Source of the DNA: a virus
Virus record (IMG/VR): IMGVR_UViG_3300048772_000033
Coordinates: 1-21,024 of that record
Length of the DNA stretch: 21,024 nt
Strand: one strand, 5' to 3'
Shown here: positions 1 to 7,312 of the stretch, one piece after another
How positions within the stretch are numbered: the stretch's first letter is position 1
How the letters are laid out: each line of letters starts with the position of its first letter
Notes under the pieces: model-generated
Told to the model about the DNA's origin: nothing
Seen by the model: the letters and a program-made list of their open reading frames with translations, nothing else
Database searches by the model: none
Program-made: the position numbers and the translations under genes

Positions 1-24
1 ACACTTCTGGACCACGAACCATGA
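1..24 (+). CDS. C-terminal end of an upstream phage gene (partial)
   Basis: Frame 1 is open from the window edge and reads TLLDHEP before a TGA at 22-24. That stop overlaps the ATG of the next gene as ATGA, the same coupling used by many genes here. Only seven residues are visible, so the product cannot be identified. By position, just before the tail assembly chaperone, a tail tube or sheath-region gene would be expected, but that is inference from tail operon order. Confidence 0.5.
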   Translation, partial: TLLDHEP

Positions 25-488
25 AGACGACCATCACTCTCAAAAGTGGTCACCATCTGGTGATCAACGCCGCAAGCCTCGGGGTATCCGGGGATCTCAT
101 GCGGACCATCTCCAGCGAACTCAAGGCCAACGTGAAGCTGGCGAGCCTGTCCACGGGCGTCGTGTTCGGGCTGCTCACCGGCAACCTTGGCGCCGTGGTG
201 CAGTCCATAGGCGGCAACGATCTGGACGTGCTCGCGCAGTTGCTTCTCACGCTGCTCGGGTCGAAGAAGATCTACGACTCGTTCTTCGAGTGTGCGCGGA
301 CCTGCACCTTGGACGCGATGGGGCCGATGGAGAAGATCACGGAGGCGAGCTTCGAGCCGGTCGAAGTGCGGCGGGATCTGATCCCGGTCGCAAAGGAGGT
401 GATGCGGGAGAACCTCGCCCCTTTTTTCGTCGATCTCCTATCTACGTTACAGACCCAAGAAAGCACGACGGCATCGAGCCCGCCGTGA
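21..488 (+). CDS. Tail assembly chaperone, short (G-like) product
   Basis: This 155-residue protein is the zero-frame product of a tail assembly chaperone gene. Chaperones of this kind bind the tape measure protein and recruit tail tube subunits, and are not part of the finished virion. Residues about 100-137 contain EKIT, then F-E-P, then a stretch ending in NLAPFF (131-136), a layout typical of these chaperones where the conserved part ends near the recoding site. The gene lies directly upstream of the tape measure gene, as in most tailed phages. Its start overlaps the preceding stop as ATGA, and no clear Shine-Dalgarno motif is seen. A slippery heptamer sits in frame at 422-428. The identification rests on motif layout and position. 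Confidence 0.75.
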   Translation: MKTTITLKSGHHLVINAASLGVSGDLMRTISSELKANVKLASLSTGVVFGLLTGNLGAVVQSIGGNDLDVLAQLLLTLLGSKKIYDSFFECARTCTLDAMGPMEKITEASFEPVEVRRDLIPVAKEVMRENLAPFFVDLLSTLQTQESTTASSPP

Positions 489-670
489 CCTGCACCATGG
501 ACGACACCCGGCTTGCGGCCATCAGGATCGCAGAGGGTGGGTTCTGCGGGGGCGATCCGCTTCGAGTTATGGACATGCCGGTGGACTGGGCGATGGACTT
601 GCTGCACTTCATGCGGTTTCGGAATGAGTTTGATGTTACAGCCTCGATACTGAATACTCCGAAGACATGA
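21..670 (+). CDS. Tail assembly chaperone, -1 frameshift (GT-like) product
   Basis: Predicted fusion of codons 1-136 (21-428) to the -1 frame, which resumes at base 428 and stays open to the TGA at 668-670, giving about 216 residues. The -1 frame has no stop across this stretch. Its extension of about 80 residues includes a D-M-P-V-D-W-A-M-D-L-L motif, similar in character to the T extensions of lambda-like G/GT pairs, which contact the tape measure protein. The heptamer T_TTT_TTC at 422-428 is correctly phased for simultaneous slippage. The extension would otherwise be an unexplained stretch of about 180 bases without its own gene. Frameshift efficiency cannot be judged from sequence. Confidence 0.72.
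422..428 (+). promoter_or_regulatory. Programmed -1 ribosomal frameshift site T_TTT_TTC
   Basis: The heptamer has the X_XXY_YYZ form in the zero frame of the chaperone gene: T, then codons TTT and TTC encoding F135-F136. It is preceded by CCC, so the run is CCC-TTTTTT-C. Slippage by one base keeps codon-anticodon pairing for both tRNAs and moves ribosomes into the open -1 frame ending at 670. No strong downstream stem-loop or pseudoknot was found by eye. Confidence 0.7.
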
Positions 671-771
671 ACAAGAACCTATGGATTAGAATTGAGAATT
701 GGATGCTGGCGGTAGGGATCGCGATGGTATTGCTCGGTTCGGGATATTGGATAGCACGGTTCACGGAATAG
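667..771 (+). CDS. 34-residue single-TM membrane peptide
   Basis: A short ORF starts with ATG at 667 and overlaps the stop of the frameshift product as ATGA, then runs to TAG at 769-771. It encodes M-N-K-N-L-W-I-R followed by a hydrophobic stretch from about W12 to I29 (rich in L, A, V, G, I) and ends in A-R-F-T-E, so it could span a membrane once. Local composition is clearly more AT-rich than the neighbouring genes. No family is recognised. The ATGA coupling to the chaperone and the fact that it fills the gap before the tape measure gene support a real gene, but the size makes chance possible. Confidence 0.5.
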   Translation: MNKNLWIRIENWMLAVGIAMVLLGSGYWIARFTE

Positions 772-791
772 CTTTGTAACTCGTTGAAGCT

Positions 792-2066
792 GTGAAAATT
801 GGGGAGCTATTTGTTGCGCTGAGTTTCAAGGTCGATGGCCAAGGCGACTTGGTCAAGGCGTACAACGATGTCCAGAATCTAGGCAGGGCGTCGGGGGCGC
901 TGGCGCTCGGGATCGGGGTCATGTCAGCGGGGTTCGTCGCGATGATCAGCGAATCTGCCGCAGCGGGGAACGCGCTGAAGAATTTTCAACTTACGACCGG
1001 ACTGAGCACGGACAGCCTGCAGCAGTGGGAATATCGAGCGCAACGGGCCGGGGTGGGCGCCGGAGTAGTTCAGGGTGCGATAACCAAGATGGCCACGAAG
1101 ATGGGCGAGGTTATCAAGTCCGGTCAGTTCACTGGGTTTACCGGGTGGACTGTGTTCGGGGTTGACCCATCAGCCAACCCGTTCGAGACATTCGACCGGC
1201 TTAACGCAAAGTTCAAGACTCTGAATGATCCGAACAAGCTCAACTTGTTCAGGAGTTTTGCGACAGACCTCGGGATCAGCGACAATCTGGTGGCTTTGTT
1301 CAGGCGGGACCTGACGGGGATCGAGCTACCAAAAAAGCTGCTGCTTGATCAGCAGAACATTGACGACCTCGACCTCATGTACGGGAAGATCCTGGGCATC
1401 AAGGTGGAGATCGAAAACGCAGGGGGTAAGTTCTCGTCGGTCTTCGGTCCCGCAGTGGACGATGCTACCGCAAAGGTGGACCTGCTGGCCAAGAGATGGG
1501 CTGATTTCTCGAACAAACTTAATAGCGGTACGCCTAAAGCAGAGCACGATAAAGGTTTGTTGAACACCGGGGTCGAGGTGGCGGGTGTCGCGCTTTTGGG
1601 GCTTACGGGTCTTGCGGGGGTGATCAGGCTCACGAAGGGAGTTGTGAACCAGATCAAATCGGCGGTGCCGCTTGCGGTGCTCGGGGTAAGATACTCTCCG
1701 TACATGACGGTAGCCGCAGCGGCGTATGACAAGGGGAAGGATTTTCAAGCTGTGTTCGATGGCGCGGGTGGTCGGAATTTCGGAGAGAAGTTGAACACGT
1801 TCATAAAGCCCCCGTTCTGGGACCCGATTAATCGGGCCTCTAATGCGCTGTTTCCTCAAGGAGGTCACTGGTTAGATTTCCTCACTAAGTCAACCCCCAT
1901 GCCTCCGGCTATGCCGATGTCTCCGCGGGAGTTTCACACCACGGTTATCATCAACAACCCGCCTAGCAACATGGACGCCAAGCGGGTCGGGGCTGATGCC
2001 GCTGAGGCTGTGAATGCCAAGATCTACGCCTACACGGCTCTGGGAGCCGCGGCAGTGGGATTCTGA
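792..2066 (+). CDS. Tape measure protein (short)
   Basis: This protein sets tail length by spanning the tail tube lumen and is ejected ahead of the DNA at infection. It is assigned from its place after the chaperone and its makeup: an N-terminal M-K-I-G-E-L segment, alanine/glycine-rich helical stretches, and hydrophobic segments at about residues 35-52 and 261-278 that could insert into a host membrane. Residues about 68-100 (TGLSTDSLQQWEY and onward) match a motif often seen in phage tape measure proteins. The start is GTG: an in-frame TAA lies at 777-779 and no ATG follows closely. At 424 residues it is short for the class. Using about 0.15 nm per residue, the tail would be roughly 60-65 nm. 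Confidence 0.8.
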   Translation: MKIGELFVALSFKVDGQGDLVKAYNDVQNLGRASGALALGIGVMSAGFVAMISESAAAGNALKNFQLTTGLSTDSLQQWEYRAQRAGVGAGVVQGAITKMATKMGEVIKSGQFTGFTGWTVFGVDPSANPFETFDRLNAKFKTLNDPNKLNLFRSFATDLGISDNLVALFRRDLTGIELPKKLLLDQQNIDDLDLMYGKILGIKVEIENAGGKFSSVFGPAVDDATAKVDLLAKRWADFSNKLNSGTPKAEHDKGLLNTGVEVAGVALLGLTGLAGVIRLTKGVVNQIKSAVPLAVLGVRYSPYMTVAAAAYDKGKDFQAVFDGAGGRNFGEKLNTFIKPPFWDPINRASNALFPQGGHWLDFLTKSTPMPPAMPMSPREFHTTVIINNPPSNMDAKRVGADAAEAVNAKIYAYTALGAAAVGF

Positions 2067-2069
2067 CCC

Positions 2070-3158
2070 ATGGCCACCAACATCGTCCAGTCTGATCAGC
2101 CGAGCATCTACGACACGCTCTCGACGCTGCGGACCGCCAACCCGGATCAGTACGCGGCCATCGTGCGCCCGGACAAGCCTCCGTCGGGCATCGGCGGGTT
2201 CGTTTTCGACATCCCCGGAGACGAGGAAGTGCGGATGAAGGCCAACATCAGCCGGCATTACGTCGAGAGCAACGTGCCGATTGCGGACCACATCGCCCTT
2301 GAGCCCGAGCAGATCACCCTTCGCGGCATGGTGGCCGAGATCGCGGTGGTGCAGAAGACCGTCGTGCCGACGAGCCGGGCGGTCGGAGTTCTCCCTCTCT
2401 GCTGCCCGATGATGCCGCGCTTGACAGCCGGCGTTGTGAGCAAGCTGGCCGGGCTCGCAGTCGGCAACGTGATGGGGAAACTGCCCGGCGTGGCGGGCAT
2501 GGGCGCGGCGACCGCAGCAGCCATTCTCAACGGCGGAACGGTCCCAGGAGCGGCGATGGTTGCCACCGGGCAGGCCGCGCTGGCGCAGGCCGCGGCGAAC
2601 GTGTCAGGGCTCCCTGCGGGCACCACCTCGGCACTGCTGGGCATGGCCTCCAGCGGGATCGCTTCCAATCTCGCGTCCGCACTGTCGAGTCTCACGGGTT
2701 CCTCGGGCTCCTCCGGGATGCGGACAGCGGGGCTCATGCTCGCTGAGGCTGCGCAGGCTGCCGCTGGTGAGGGAGCGCAGAGCGTGTTCTCGTATTACCA
2801 GAGTCAATACGTGTTCAGCTCGCGGCAGACCACGGCGTTCACATACTTTCAACAGCTTTGGTTCGGGCGGCAGACCTGTTCCGTCGAGACGCCCTGGGGC
2901 ATCTACACGAACATGGCGATTGCCGAAGTGCGCGCGGTTCAACCGAAGGAGTCCAAGGGCTACTCGGACTTCACGGTCGTCTTCGAGAAGATCCGCGTGG
3001 CCGGGGACATCACCGTGCAGGTCGGCCCGCTGCAGGGGCGCGACGTGATCGGGGAGCCCTCGGTGACGACGAGCATCGGGTCGTCCACGGCGAGCTATCC
3101 GGTGCTCAACAAGACTCTGTCAGGACTGAACGGCTTGAATCCTAACCTCGGACCCTGA
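2070..3158 (+). CDS. Dit-like baseplate/tail protein
   Basis: A 362-residue structural protein. Residues about 40-92 hold F-V-F-D-I-P-G, then an S-R-H-Y-V-E-S segment with an A-D-H-I core and a Q-I-T-L-R-G motif. This is the pattern of the Dit-like N-terminal domain of phage tail proteins that join tube to baseplate. A long Ala/Gly/Ser-rich linker follows (about 125-240). The C-terminal part (about 255-330) has T-P-W-G-I-Y-T-N-M and a D-F-T-V-V-F strand, as in baseplate proteins of this set. The gene sits between the tape measure and the plug gene, and its stop overlaps the next ATG as TGATG. The domain call is from memory of the family pattern. Confidence 0.65.
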   Translation: MATNIVQSDQPSIYDTLSTLRTANPDQYAAIVRPDKPPSGIGGFVFDIPGDEEVRMKANISRHYVESNVPIADHIALEPEQITLRGMVAEIAVVQKTVVPTSRAVGVLPLCCPMMPRLTAGVVSKLAGLAVGNVMGKLPGVAGMGAATAAAILNGGTVPGAAMVATGQAALAQAAANVSGLPAGTTSALLGMASSGIASNLASALSSLTGSSGSSGMRTAGLMLAEAAQAAAGEGAQSVFSYYQSQYVFSSRQTTAFTYFQQLWFGRQTCSVETPWGIYTNMAIAEVRAVQPKESKGYSDFTVVFEKIRVAGDITVQVGPLQGRDVIGEPSVTTSIGSSTASYPVLNKTLSGLNGLNPNLGP

Positions 3159-3520
3159 TGGCTCTCATTCTCACAGGTCAAACGCCCGATCCGGTTCAAG
3201 TGTGGTCCATCGCGCTTCCCAGCGGGGGCACGCTGACCGTCACGGCGACATATCGGGCGCAGCAGCTTGGGTGGTATCTCGACCTGTCGTGGGACGGTCA
3301 GACGCCTCCTTGGGTCTGCACAGGGGTTCGGTTGGTGTCATCGCCAAACCTGCTGCGCCAGTTCCGCAACCGGCTCGGGTTCGGCCTCGGGTGTGTCATG
3401 GTGGATGGGTCAGACCCATCGAGCCAAACGTCTTTCGTCGATGGGACCTGCACCCTGATTCTACTCACCGCCGCTGACGTGGCGGCGTTCGAGGCTGTCT
3501 TCTATCCGGGGAACCCCTGA
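3158..3520 (+). CDS. Baseplate plug protein, cyanophage Pam3 gp18-like
   Basis: A 120-residue all-beta protein. Its opening resembles the small plug domain described in the cyanophage Pam3 baseplate: a short N-terminal strand, an L-P-S-G-G-T-L-T-V-T-A-T-Y core, the W-Y-L-D-L-S-W-D-G strand near residues 38-46 and a later L-L-R-Q-F-R-N-R-L-G-F segment. The plug seals the central channel below the tape measure. Position between the Dit-like and hub genes agrees, with TGATG overlaps at both ends. A 7-bp inverted repeat at 3404-3420 lies inside the gene. Confidence 0.68.
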   Translation: MALILTGQTPDPVQVWSIALPSGGTLTVTATYRAQQLGWYLDLSWDGQTPPWVCTGVRLVSSPNLLRQFRNRLGFGLGCVMVDGSDPSSQTSFVDGTCTLILLTAADVAAFEAVFYPGNP

Positions 3521-4470
3521 TGGACTTCGCCGGCTCAAAGTTCGGACGCACCTGCAAGCTGAGTCTGGAGACTCAGCCGGACTTGTTCGGACTCAGCAAT
3601 CACATCGACATCCCCGACGGGCTGACCATCGAGTTCTCGATCAACCGGCAGTCGCTCTCATCCGCGCAGACCGCGCAGTTCAGAATCTACGGGCTGGCCC
3701 CGGGCACGCGGGACAACGTGTACAAGGACCGGTTCGACCTGACGCAGTACCGGGCGCTCCAGTTCTCGGCGGGCTATCAGACGTTCATGCCGATGATCTT
3801 CAACGGGCAAATCTTTCAGGCGTACTCCGAGAAGAACCGCGAGGAGTCGGTGACGATCATCGACGCTTTCGACGGCGGGCCGATGATAGCGAATGGCTAC
3901 TCCAATACTTGCACAGGTGGTCCGATCCTCCAAGACACAGCTTCGAACGTTATAGACCGTCTGATGGCAACGTTGCCAGGGATCAAAGGCAAGCCAGTGG
4001 TCGGGTCGTTTCCCACAACAAACATGCGCGGTGAGGTGCTCTGTGGGAACACTTGGGACTTGATCCGCCAGAAGACCGGAGGCAACTGTGCCATCGTGGA
4101 CGGCAGACCTTATGCCTTAAATCTTACCGAGGCGCTTCTCAATGATCGGATCACGGATCTGAGACTAGCCAGCGTGAACGACAAGAGCATCCCGGTCATC
4201 AGCTCGGACACTGGGATGATCGGCGCGCCGAAACGCTCGGGCATGCTGGTTGAGTGGGACATGCTCTTTGAGCCTCGGCTGCGGCTGTTTCAGATCGTCA
4301 ACATCCAGAGCGCGTACAACAAGAAGTTCAACGGCCCCGCGAAGGTCATGGGTTTTCAGCACAAGGGCATCGTGTCCAAGACCGTGATCGGGGACTACAC
4401 CACCACGGCGTCGTTCATCTTCGCCAAGGGGTTGACGGCTGCTCAAGTCGCGTCAGTTCTCACCGGATGA
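3520..4470 (+). CDS. Baseplate hub protein
   Basis: A 316-residue protein taken to be the trimeric hub that connects tail tube and spike, equivalent to phage gpD, Mu gp44 or T4 gp27. The N-terminal part (about 1-110) is beta-rich with I-E-F-S-I-N-R-Q and F-R-I-Y-G-L strands and an F-N-G-Q-I motif, typical of hub proteins. The middle (about 125-200) carries the helical segment and the TWDLIRQ-type region. The end (about 225-316) has the M-I-G-A-P-K-R and M-L-F-E-P-R-L strands seen in hub families. It is flanked by the plug and spike genes and overlaps the spike start as ATGA. Assignment is from fold pattern plus order. Confidence 0.7.
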   Translation: MDFAGSKFGRTCKLSLETQPDLFGLSNHIDIPDGLTIEFSINRQSLSSAQTAQFRIYGLAPGTRDNVYKDRFDLTQYRALQFSAGYQTFMPMIFNGQIFQAYSEKNREESVTIIDAFDGGPMIANGYSNTCTGGPILQDTASNVIDRLMATLPGIKGKPVVGSFPTTNMRGEVLCGNTWDLIRQKTGGNCAIVDGRPYALNLTEALLNDRITDLRLASVNDKSIPVISSDTGMIGAPKRSGMLVEWDMLFEPRLRLFQIVNIQSAYNKKFNGPAKVMGFQHKGIVSKTVIGDYTTTASFIFAKGLTAAQVASVLTG

Positions 4471-5246
4471 CGAACCAAGGACCAATTCCGCAAGTCAGCC
4501 TGCGCGACGTGCTCAACGCCGAGCGCGACAGCGCGTTCGCTGCGTTGAACAAGATCCAGATCGGCACCATCGTCTCTTACGACGCGACGAAGCAGAAGGC
4601 CCAGGTGCAGCTCGTGAACAAGCGGGTCGTGTACAACACGCCGATGACCACCAGCGTCGTGCCTCCGGACCCTCAGCTTGTGCCGTATCCGGTTTTTGTG
4701 GACGTGCCTGTGTTCGTGTTCTCGGGTGGCGGGTCGTTCATCTCCATGCCCATCGCGGCCGGGGATACCTGCCTTGTGCTGTTCAACGACCGGGACCTTG
4801 ATCCTTGGTGCACGAACGGCACGACCGGCGCGGCGCCCAACAGCACGCGGATGCACTCCCTCGCGGACGGCATCGCTCTCGTGGGCATCCGGCCTTTCTC
4901 GCATCCGCTCGCGGGTCTCTCATTGACCGACGTGGTTCTGGGCCATTCGACCTTGGACAGCTTTCTGACGTTGAGCGCAACGCTCGCCAGCCTCGCCCGG
5001 TCGAACGGGACGAACATCACGGCCAAGGACGGCAGCGCGGAGATCACCACAGCGGCGGGCGCCACTGTGAAGGCTGACGGGACGAAGGTTCTGATCAGCG
5101 ACGGCGCAATCACCTTGAAAACCGTGCTGGATGCGTTATGCACGGCTCTGACAAGCTGGGTGGACACCCGAGGGGACAGTCCGAACCCGGCGACCGTCGC
5201 ACTCATTACGGCAGTGAAACTTCAGGCTGACACTCTCCTTGAATAA
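4467..5246 (+). CDS. Baseplate spike, Gp138 N-terminal domain type
   Basis: A 259-residue cell-puncturing spike protein. Residues about 5-30 form the lead helix (SLRDVLNAERDSAFAAL), followed by an OB-fold-like region (about 30-135) with I-G-T-I-V-S-Y-D, a proline-rich P-V-F-V-D-V-P-V strand and G-D-T-C-L-V-L-F-N-D-R-D-L-D, which match Gp138 N-terminal proteins. From about residue 175 come short repeated strands (GTNITAKDGSAEI, GATVKADGTKVLI) typical of a trimeric beta-helix, then a C-terminal helical tail. The spike caps the hub and pierces the outer membrane on sheath contraction. The end overlaps the next gene. Confidence 0.8.
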   Translation: MTNQGPIPQVSLRDVLNAERDSAFAALNKIQIGTIVSYDATKQKAQVQLVNKRVVYNTPMTTSVVPPDPQLVPYPVFVDVPVFVFSGGGSFISMPIAAGDTCLVLFNDRDLDPWCTNGTTGAAPNSTRMHSLADGIALVGIRPFSHPLAGLSLTDVVLGHSTLDSFLTLSATLASLARSNGTNITAKDGSAEITTAAGATVKADGTKVLISDGAITLKTVLDALCTALTSWVDTRGDSPNPATVALITAVKLQADTLLE

Positions 5247-5610
5247 CGGATCGATCAGAGCACTTGACGGCGCGGGCGACTGGACCTTCGGACAGGGGTT
5301 GTCGAACTACCTGACGGGTCAGGCCGCGATCATTCAGGACGTGGAGACGGCGCTTCTATTTTTCCAGAACGATTGCTTCTGGGCGACGACGTTCGGCGTG
5401 GACTGGTGGAATCTCCTTGGGCAGACAGGCAGCGCCGCGGAGAACGCGATCCTCCTGCAGTGTCGCAAGGTGATCCTCGGAGTGCGCGGCGTGGTCTCAA
5501 TCGCGTCCGTGAACGCGAGCCTCAACAGCGCCAGTCGAACCTTGACCATCAGCTACAGCATCAATACGGTCTATTCGCAGGCCAGTGGATCGGTGCAACC
5601 TTCTTTCTGA
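5239..5610 (+). CDS. Baseplate wedge protein, T4 gp25-like
   Basis: A 123-residue protein of the gp25 / gpW wedge family, which links the sheath to the baseplate. The conserved region is at about residues 13-65: D-W-T-F-G, L-S-N-Y-L, then I-Q-D-V-E-T-A-L-L-F-F-Q-N-D-C-F-W and G-V-D-W with L-L-G. The later part has C-R-K-V-I-L-G-V-R-G-V and a T-I-S-Y strand. The start is uncertain: TTG at 5239 is the best fit because the conserved domain begins soon after, and the only near alternative upstream is CTG at 5227. It overlaps the spike gene by 8 bases and has no clear Shine-Dalgarno motif. Confidence 0.8.
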   Translation: MNNGSIRALDGAGDWTFGQGLSNYLTGQAAIIQDVETALLFFQNDCFWATTFGVDWWNLLGQTGSAAENAILLQCRKVILGVRGVVSIASVNASLNSASRTLTISYSINTVYSQASGSVQPSF

Positions 5611-5611
5611 C

Positions 5612-6784
5612 ATGGCAACCAATTCAGTCGGCCCTTCGGGGATTACGATTCAGTCGCTTTCAGACATAGTGTCTGAAATCACGGCGGGGATGCAGGCCAT
5701 CTACGGCGCGGGCATCAACCTGAACCCGAACACGCCCGACGGGCAGATGATCAACCCGGTCGCACAGGCCAAGGAGGACGTGCTGGAGATGGTCCTGTCC
5801 GCGGCTGCCAGCATGGACCCAGATCAAGCGACGGGCGTTCTGCTCGACCAGCGGTGTGCCTACAACGCCGTCGTGCGCGAGCAGGGCACCTACACCCAGC
5901 AGAGCGTCACGGTCACGGCCAGCGGCTCGGTCACACTCCAAGGGCTCGACCTTTACCCGACGGCCCCGTTCACGGTGGCTGACGGCTCGGGAAACCAGTA
6001 CCAGCTCCTCGTCACCGCCACACTCTCTGCCGGCAGCACCGCGCTGAACTTTCAGGCGTCCGTTCTTGGCGCCGTGTCCAGCCCGGCCAACTCGATCACG
6101 GTGCCTGTGTCAATCATCGCGGGGGTGACCGCAGTGAACAATCCTTCGGGCGCAACGACCGTTGGCACGGACGAGGAGACCGATGCGGCTCTGCGTATCC
6201 GCCGCGCCAACTCGGTCCAGCTCCCCTCAATCGGTTGGCTTGCTGGAATGTACGCCGCGATCTACGCCGTGCCTGGCGTGATCCAAGTGCAGATCTTCGA
6301 GAACGACACCCCCGGCACTAACGGCGCGGGCGTGCCGGCCAACTCGATCTGGGTCATCGTCAACGGCGGCACGGACGCGCTGGTGGCCGCAGCAATATAT
6401 CTCAAGCGCAACGCCGGATGCGGCATGAAGGGCAGCGTGTCCGTGGCGATCACGCAACTGGACAGTACCACGTTCACGATCTGGTTTGACCGGCCGACCG
6501 CCGAGGCCCTGTGGTTCGAGGCAACTCTTACGGCCATCACCGGGGCGCTCGACAAGACGTGGATCGCCAATCAGGTCCTTGCCCAGTTCGGCACATCCTA
6601 CGGGATCAACCAGTCAGCTGACTCAGCTTCGGTCGTCGCGTACATCAAGAGTATCGCGCCGAACGCCAGCGTCAGCGCCGAGGGCGTCTCGACCACCGGC
6701 TCGGGCTACTCCACCTTGGTCACGCCCACGGGGGTCAACTACCAGTTCTACATTCCTGACGTGTCGCACGTCACCATCAGCTAA
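5612..6784 (+). CDS. Baseplate wedge protein, J-like
   Basis: A 390-residue baseplate J family protein (P2 gpJ / Mu gp47 / T4 gp6 type), which forms the wedge ring that triggers sheath contraction. Recognisable parts are the N-terminal helix region with N-P-N-T-P-D-G-Q-M-I-N-P, a beta-rich middle (about 100-190), and the family's key motif V-G-T-D-E-E-T-D-A-A-L-R-I-R-R at about 185-199, followed by V-P-G-V. The ATG at 5612, just after the previous TGA, is chosen over an upstream in-frame ATG at 5585 that lies inside the wedge gene. A perfect 9-bp inverted repeat lies 46 bases into the gene (5658-5678). Its stop overlaps the next ATG by one base. Confidence 0.87.
   Translation: MATNSVGPSGITIQSLSDIVSEITAGMQAIYGAGINLNPNTPDGQMINPVAQAKEDVLEMVLSAAASMDPDQATGVLLDQRCAYNAVVREQGTYTQQSVTVTASGSVTLQGLDLYPTAPFTVADGSGNQYQLLVTATLSAGSTALNFQASVLGAVSSPANSITVPVSIIAGVTAVNNPSGATTVGTDEETDAALRIRRANSVQLPSIGWLAGMYAAIYAVPGVIQVQIFENDTPGTNGAGVPANSIWVIVNGGTDALVAAAIYLKRNAGCGMKGSVSVAITQLDSTTFTIWFDRPTAEALWFEATLTAITGALDKTWIANQVLAQFGTSYGINQSADSASVVAYIKSIAPNASVSAEGVSTTGSGYSTLVTPTGVNYQFYIPDVSHVTIS
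5658..5678. repeat. Perfect 9-bp inverted repeat with 3-base spacer
   Basis: TTTCAGACA, then TAG, then TGTCTGAAA. Both arms are exact reverse complements. It lies in the 5' part of the J-like gene, where it encodes L-S-D-I-V-S-E. It could be a protein-binding operator, a short mRNA hairpin, or a chance effect of coding sequence. No T run follows, so it is not a typical terminator. Confidence 0.5.
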
Positions 6785-7311
6785 TGGCCAGAGACCTACA
6801 GACATGCGGGGCATACTACGGCTCCCGACTGGCGATCCAGTACCGCGGGCAGCCCAAGGCGCAGGCGACGATCCAGCTCTTGACCAAGCAGGCCATGGGC
6901 GACCTGATGATTCAGGACGTGCAGGACGCTTGGGACCTTGCCACGGCCGTAGGCCCGCAGCTCGACACCGTGGGTAAGTACATCGGCCTCTCACGCAACG
7001 TGTCCGTGACCCTGACACGGCCCTACTTCGGCTTCGTGCTCTATGCGGGAGGTGGGAACACCAACGGGTTTCAGGGATACGGTCCTGGGTATGTGCTGAT
7101 CGGGGTTGAAGGCTACGATCCGCTTACCGGCTATACCAACGGCACCATTACGTCACTCAACAGCGGGTACAACTGGGGTGGCAATGGCACGCTGACGGTT
7201 CCAGATATCACCTGTCAGGATGACTTGACCAGCTACTCGGTCGGCACGATCACGGCGCTGAACGGTGGCACAGGCTGGGGAGCAGACGGATCATTGGTAG
7301 TCCCGAATTAA
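6784..7311 (+). CDS. DUF2612-like tail protein, N-terminal half
   Basis: A 175-residue protein. Residues about 10-72 match the N-terminal half of DUF2612 / tail protein I-type baseplate proteins: Y-Y-G-S-R-L-A-I-Q-Y-R, an alanine-rich helix, then A-W-D-L-A-T-A-V-G-P-Q-L-D-T-V-G-K-Y-I-G-L-S-R. Y81-F-G-F follows, as usual in the family. The expected C-terminal half (T-D-x-x-Y-R through L-P-K-P-x-G-V) is missing here and found in the gene at 8057. Instead, the end is glycine-rich with two copies of a GTITxLNxGxxWGxxGxLxVP unit at residues 120-140 and 154-174. Such proteins cap the wedge and anchor fibres. The gene is coupled to the J-like gene by a one-base overlap. Confidence 0.65.
   Translation: MARDLQTCGAYYGSRLAIQYRGQPKAQATIQLLTKQAMGDLMIQDVQDAWDLATAVGPQLDTVGKYIGLSRNVSVTLTRPYFGFVLYAGGGNTNGFQGYGPGYVLIGVEGYDPLTGYTNGTITSLNSGYNWGGNGTLTVPDITCQDDLTSYSVGTITALNGGTGWGADGSLVVPN
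7139..7308 (+). repeat. Two-copy coding repeat in the DUF2612-like N-half gene
   Basis: The 3' end of the gene holds two units about 34 codons apart. Each encodes G-T-I-T, then L-N, then W-G and a closing V-P. The DNA copies differ at many third positions, so the repeat is old or kept at protein level. Glycine and aromatic spacing suggests short beta-repeats on the virion surface. Confidence 0.6.
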
Positions 7312-7312
7312 C

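Noticed and set aside
3404-3420. GATGGGT / ACCCATC 7-bp inverted repeat in the plug gene
   Set aside because: Short, inside coding sequence, without a T run or other copies seen nearby; chance is likely in a window of this size.
4443-4904. 153-codon - strand frame in the spike gene
   Set aside because: Arg/His/Val-rich antisense shadow of a well-supported spike protein gene.
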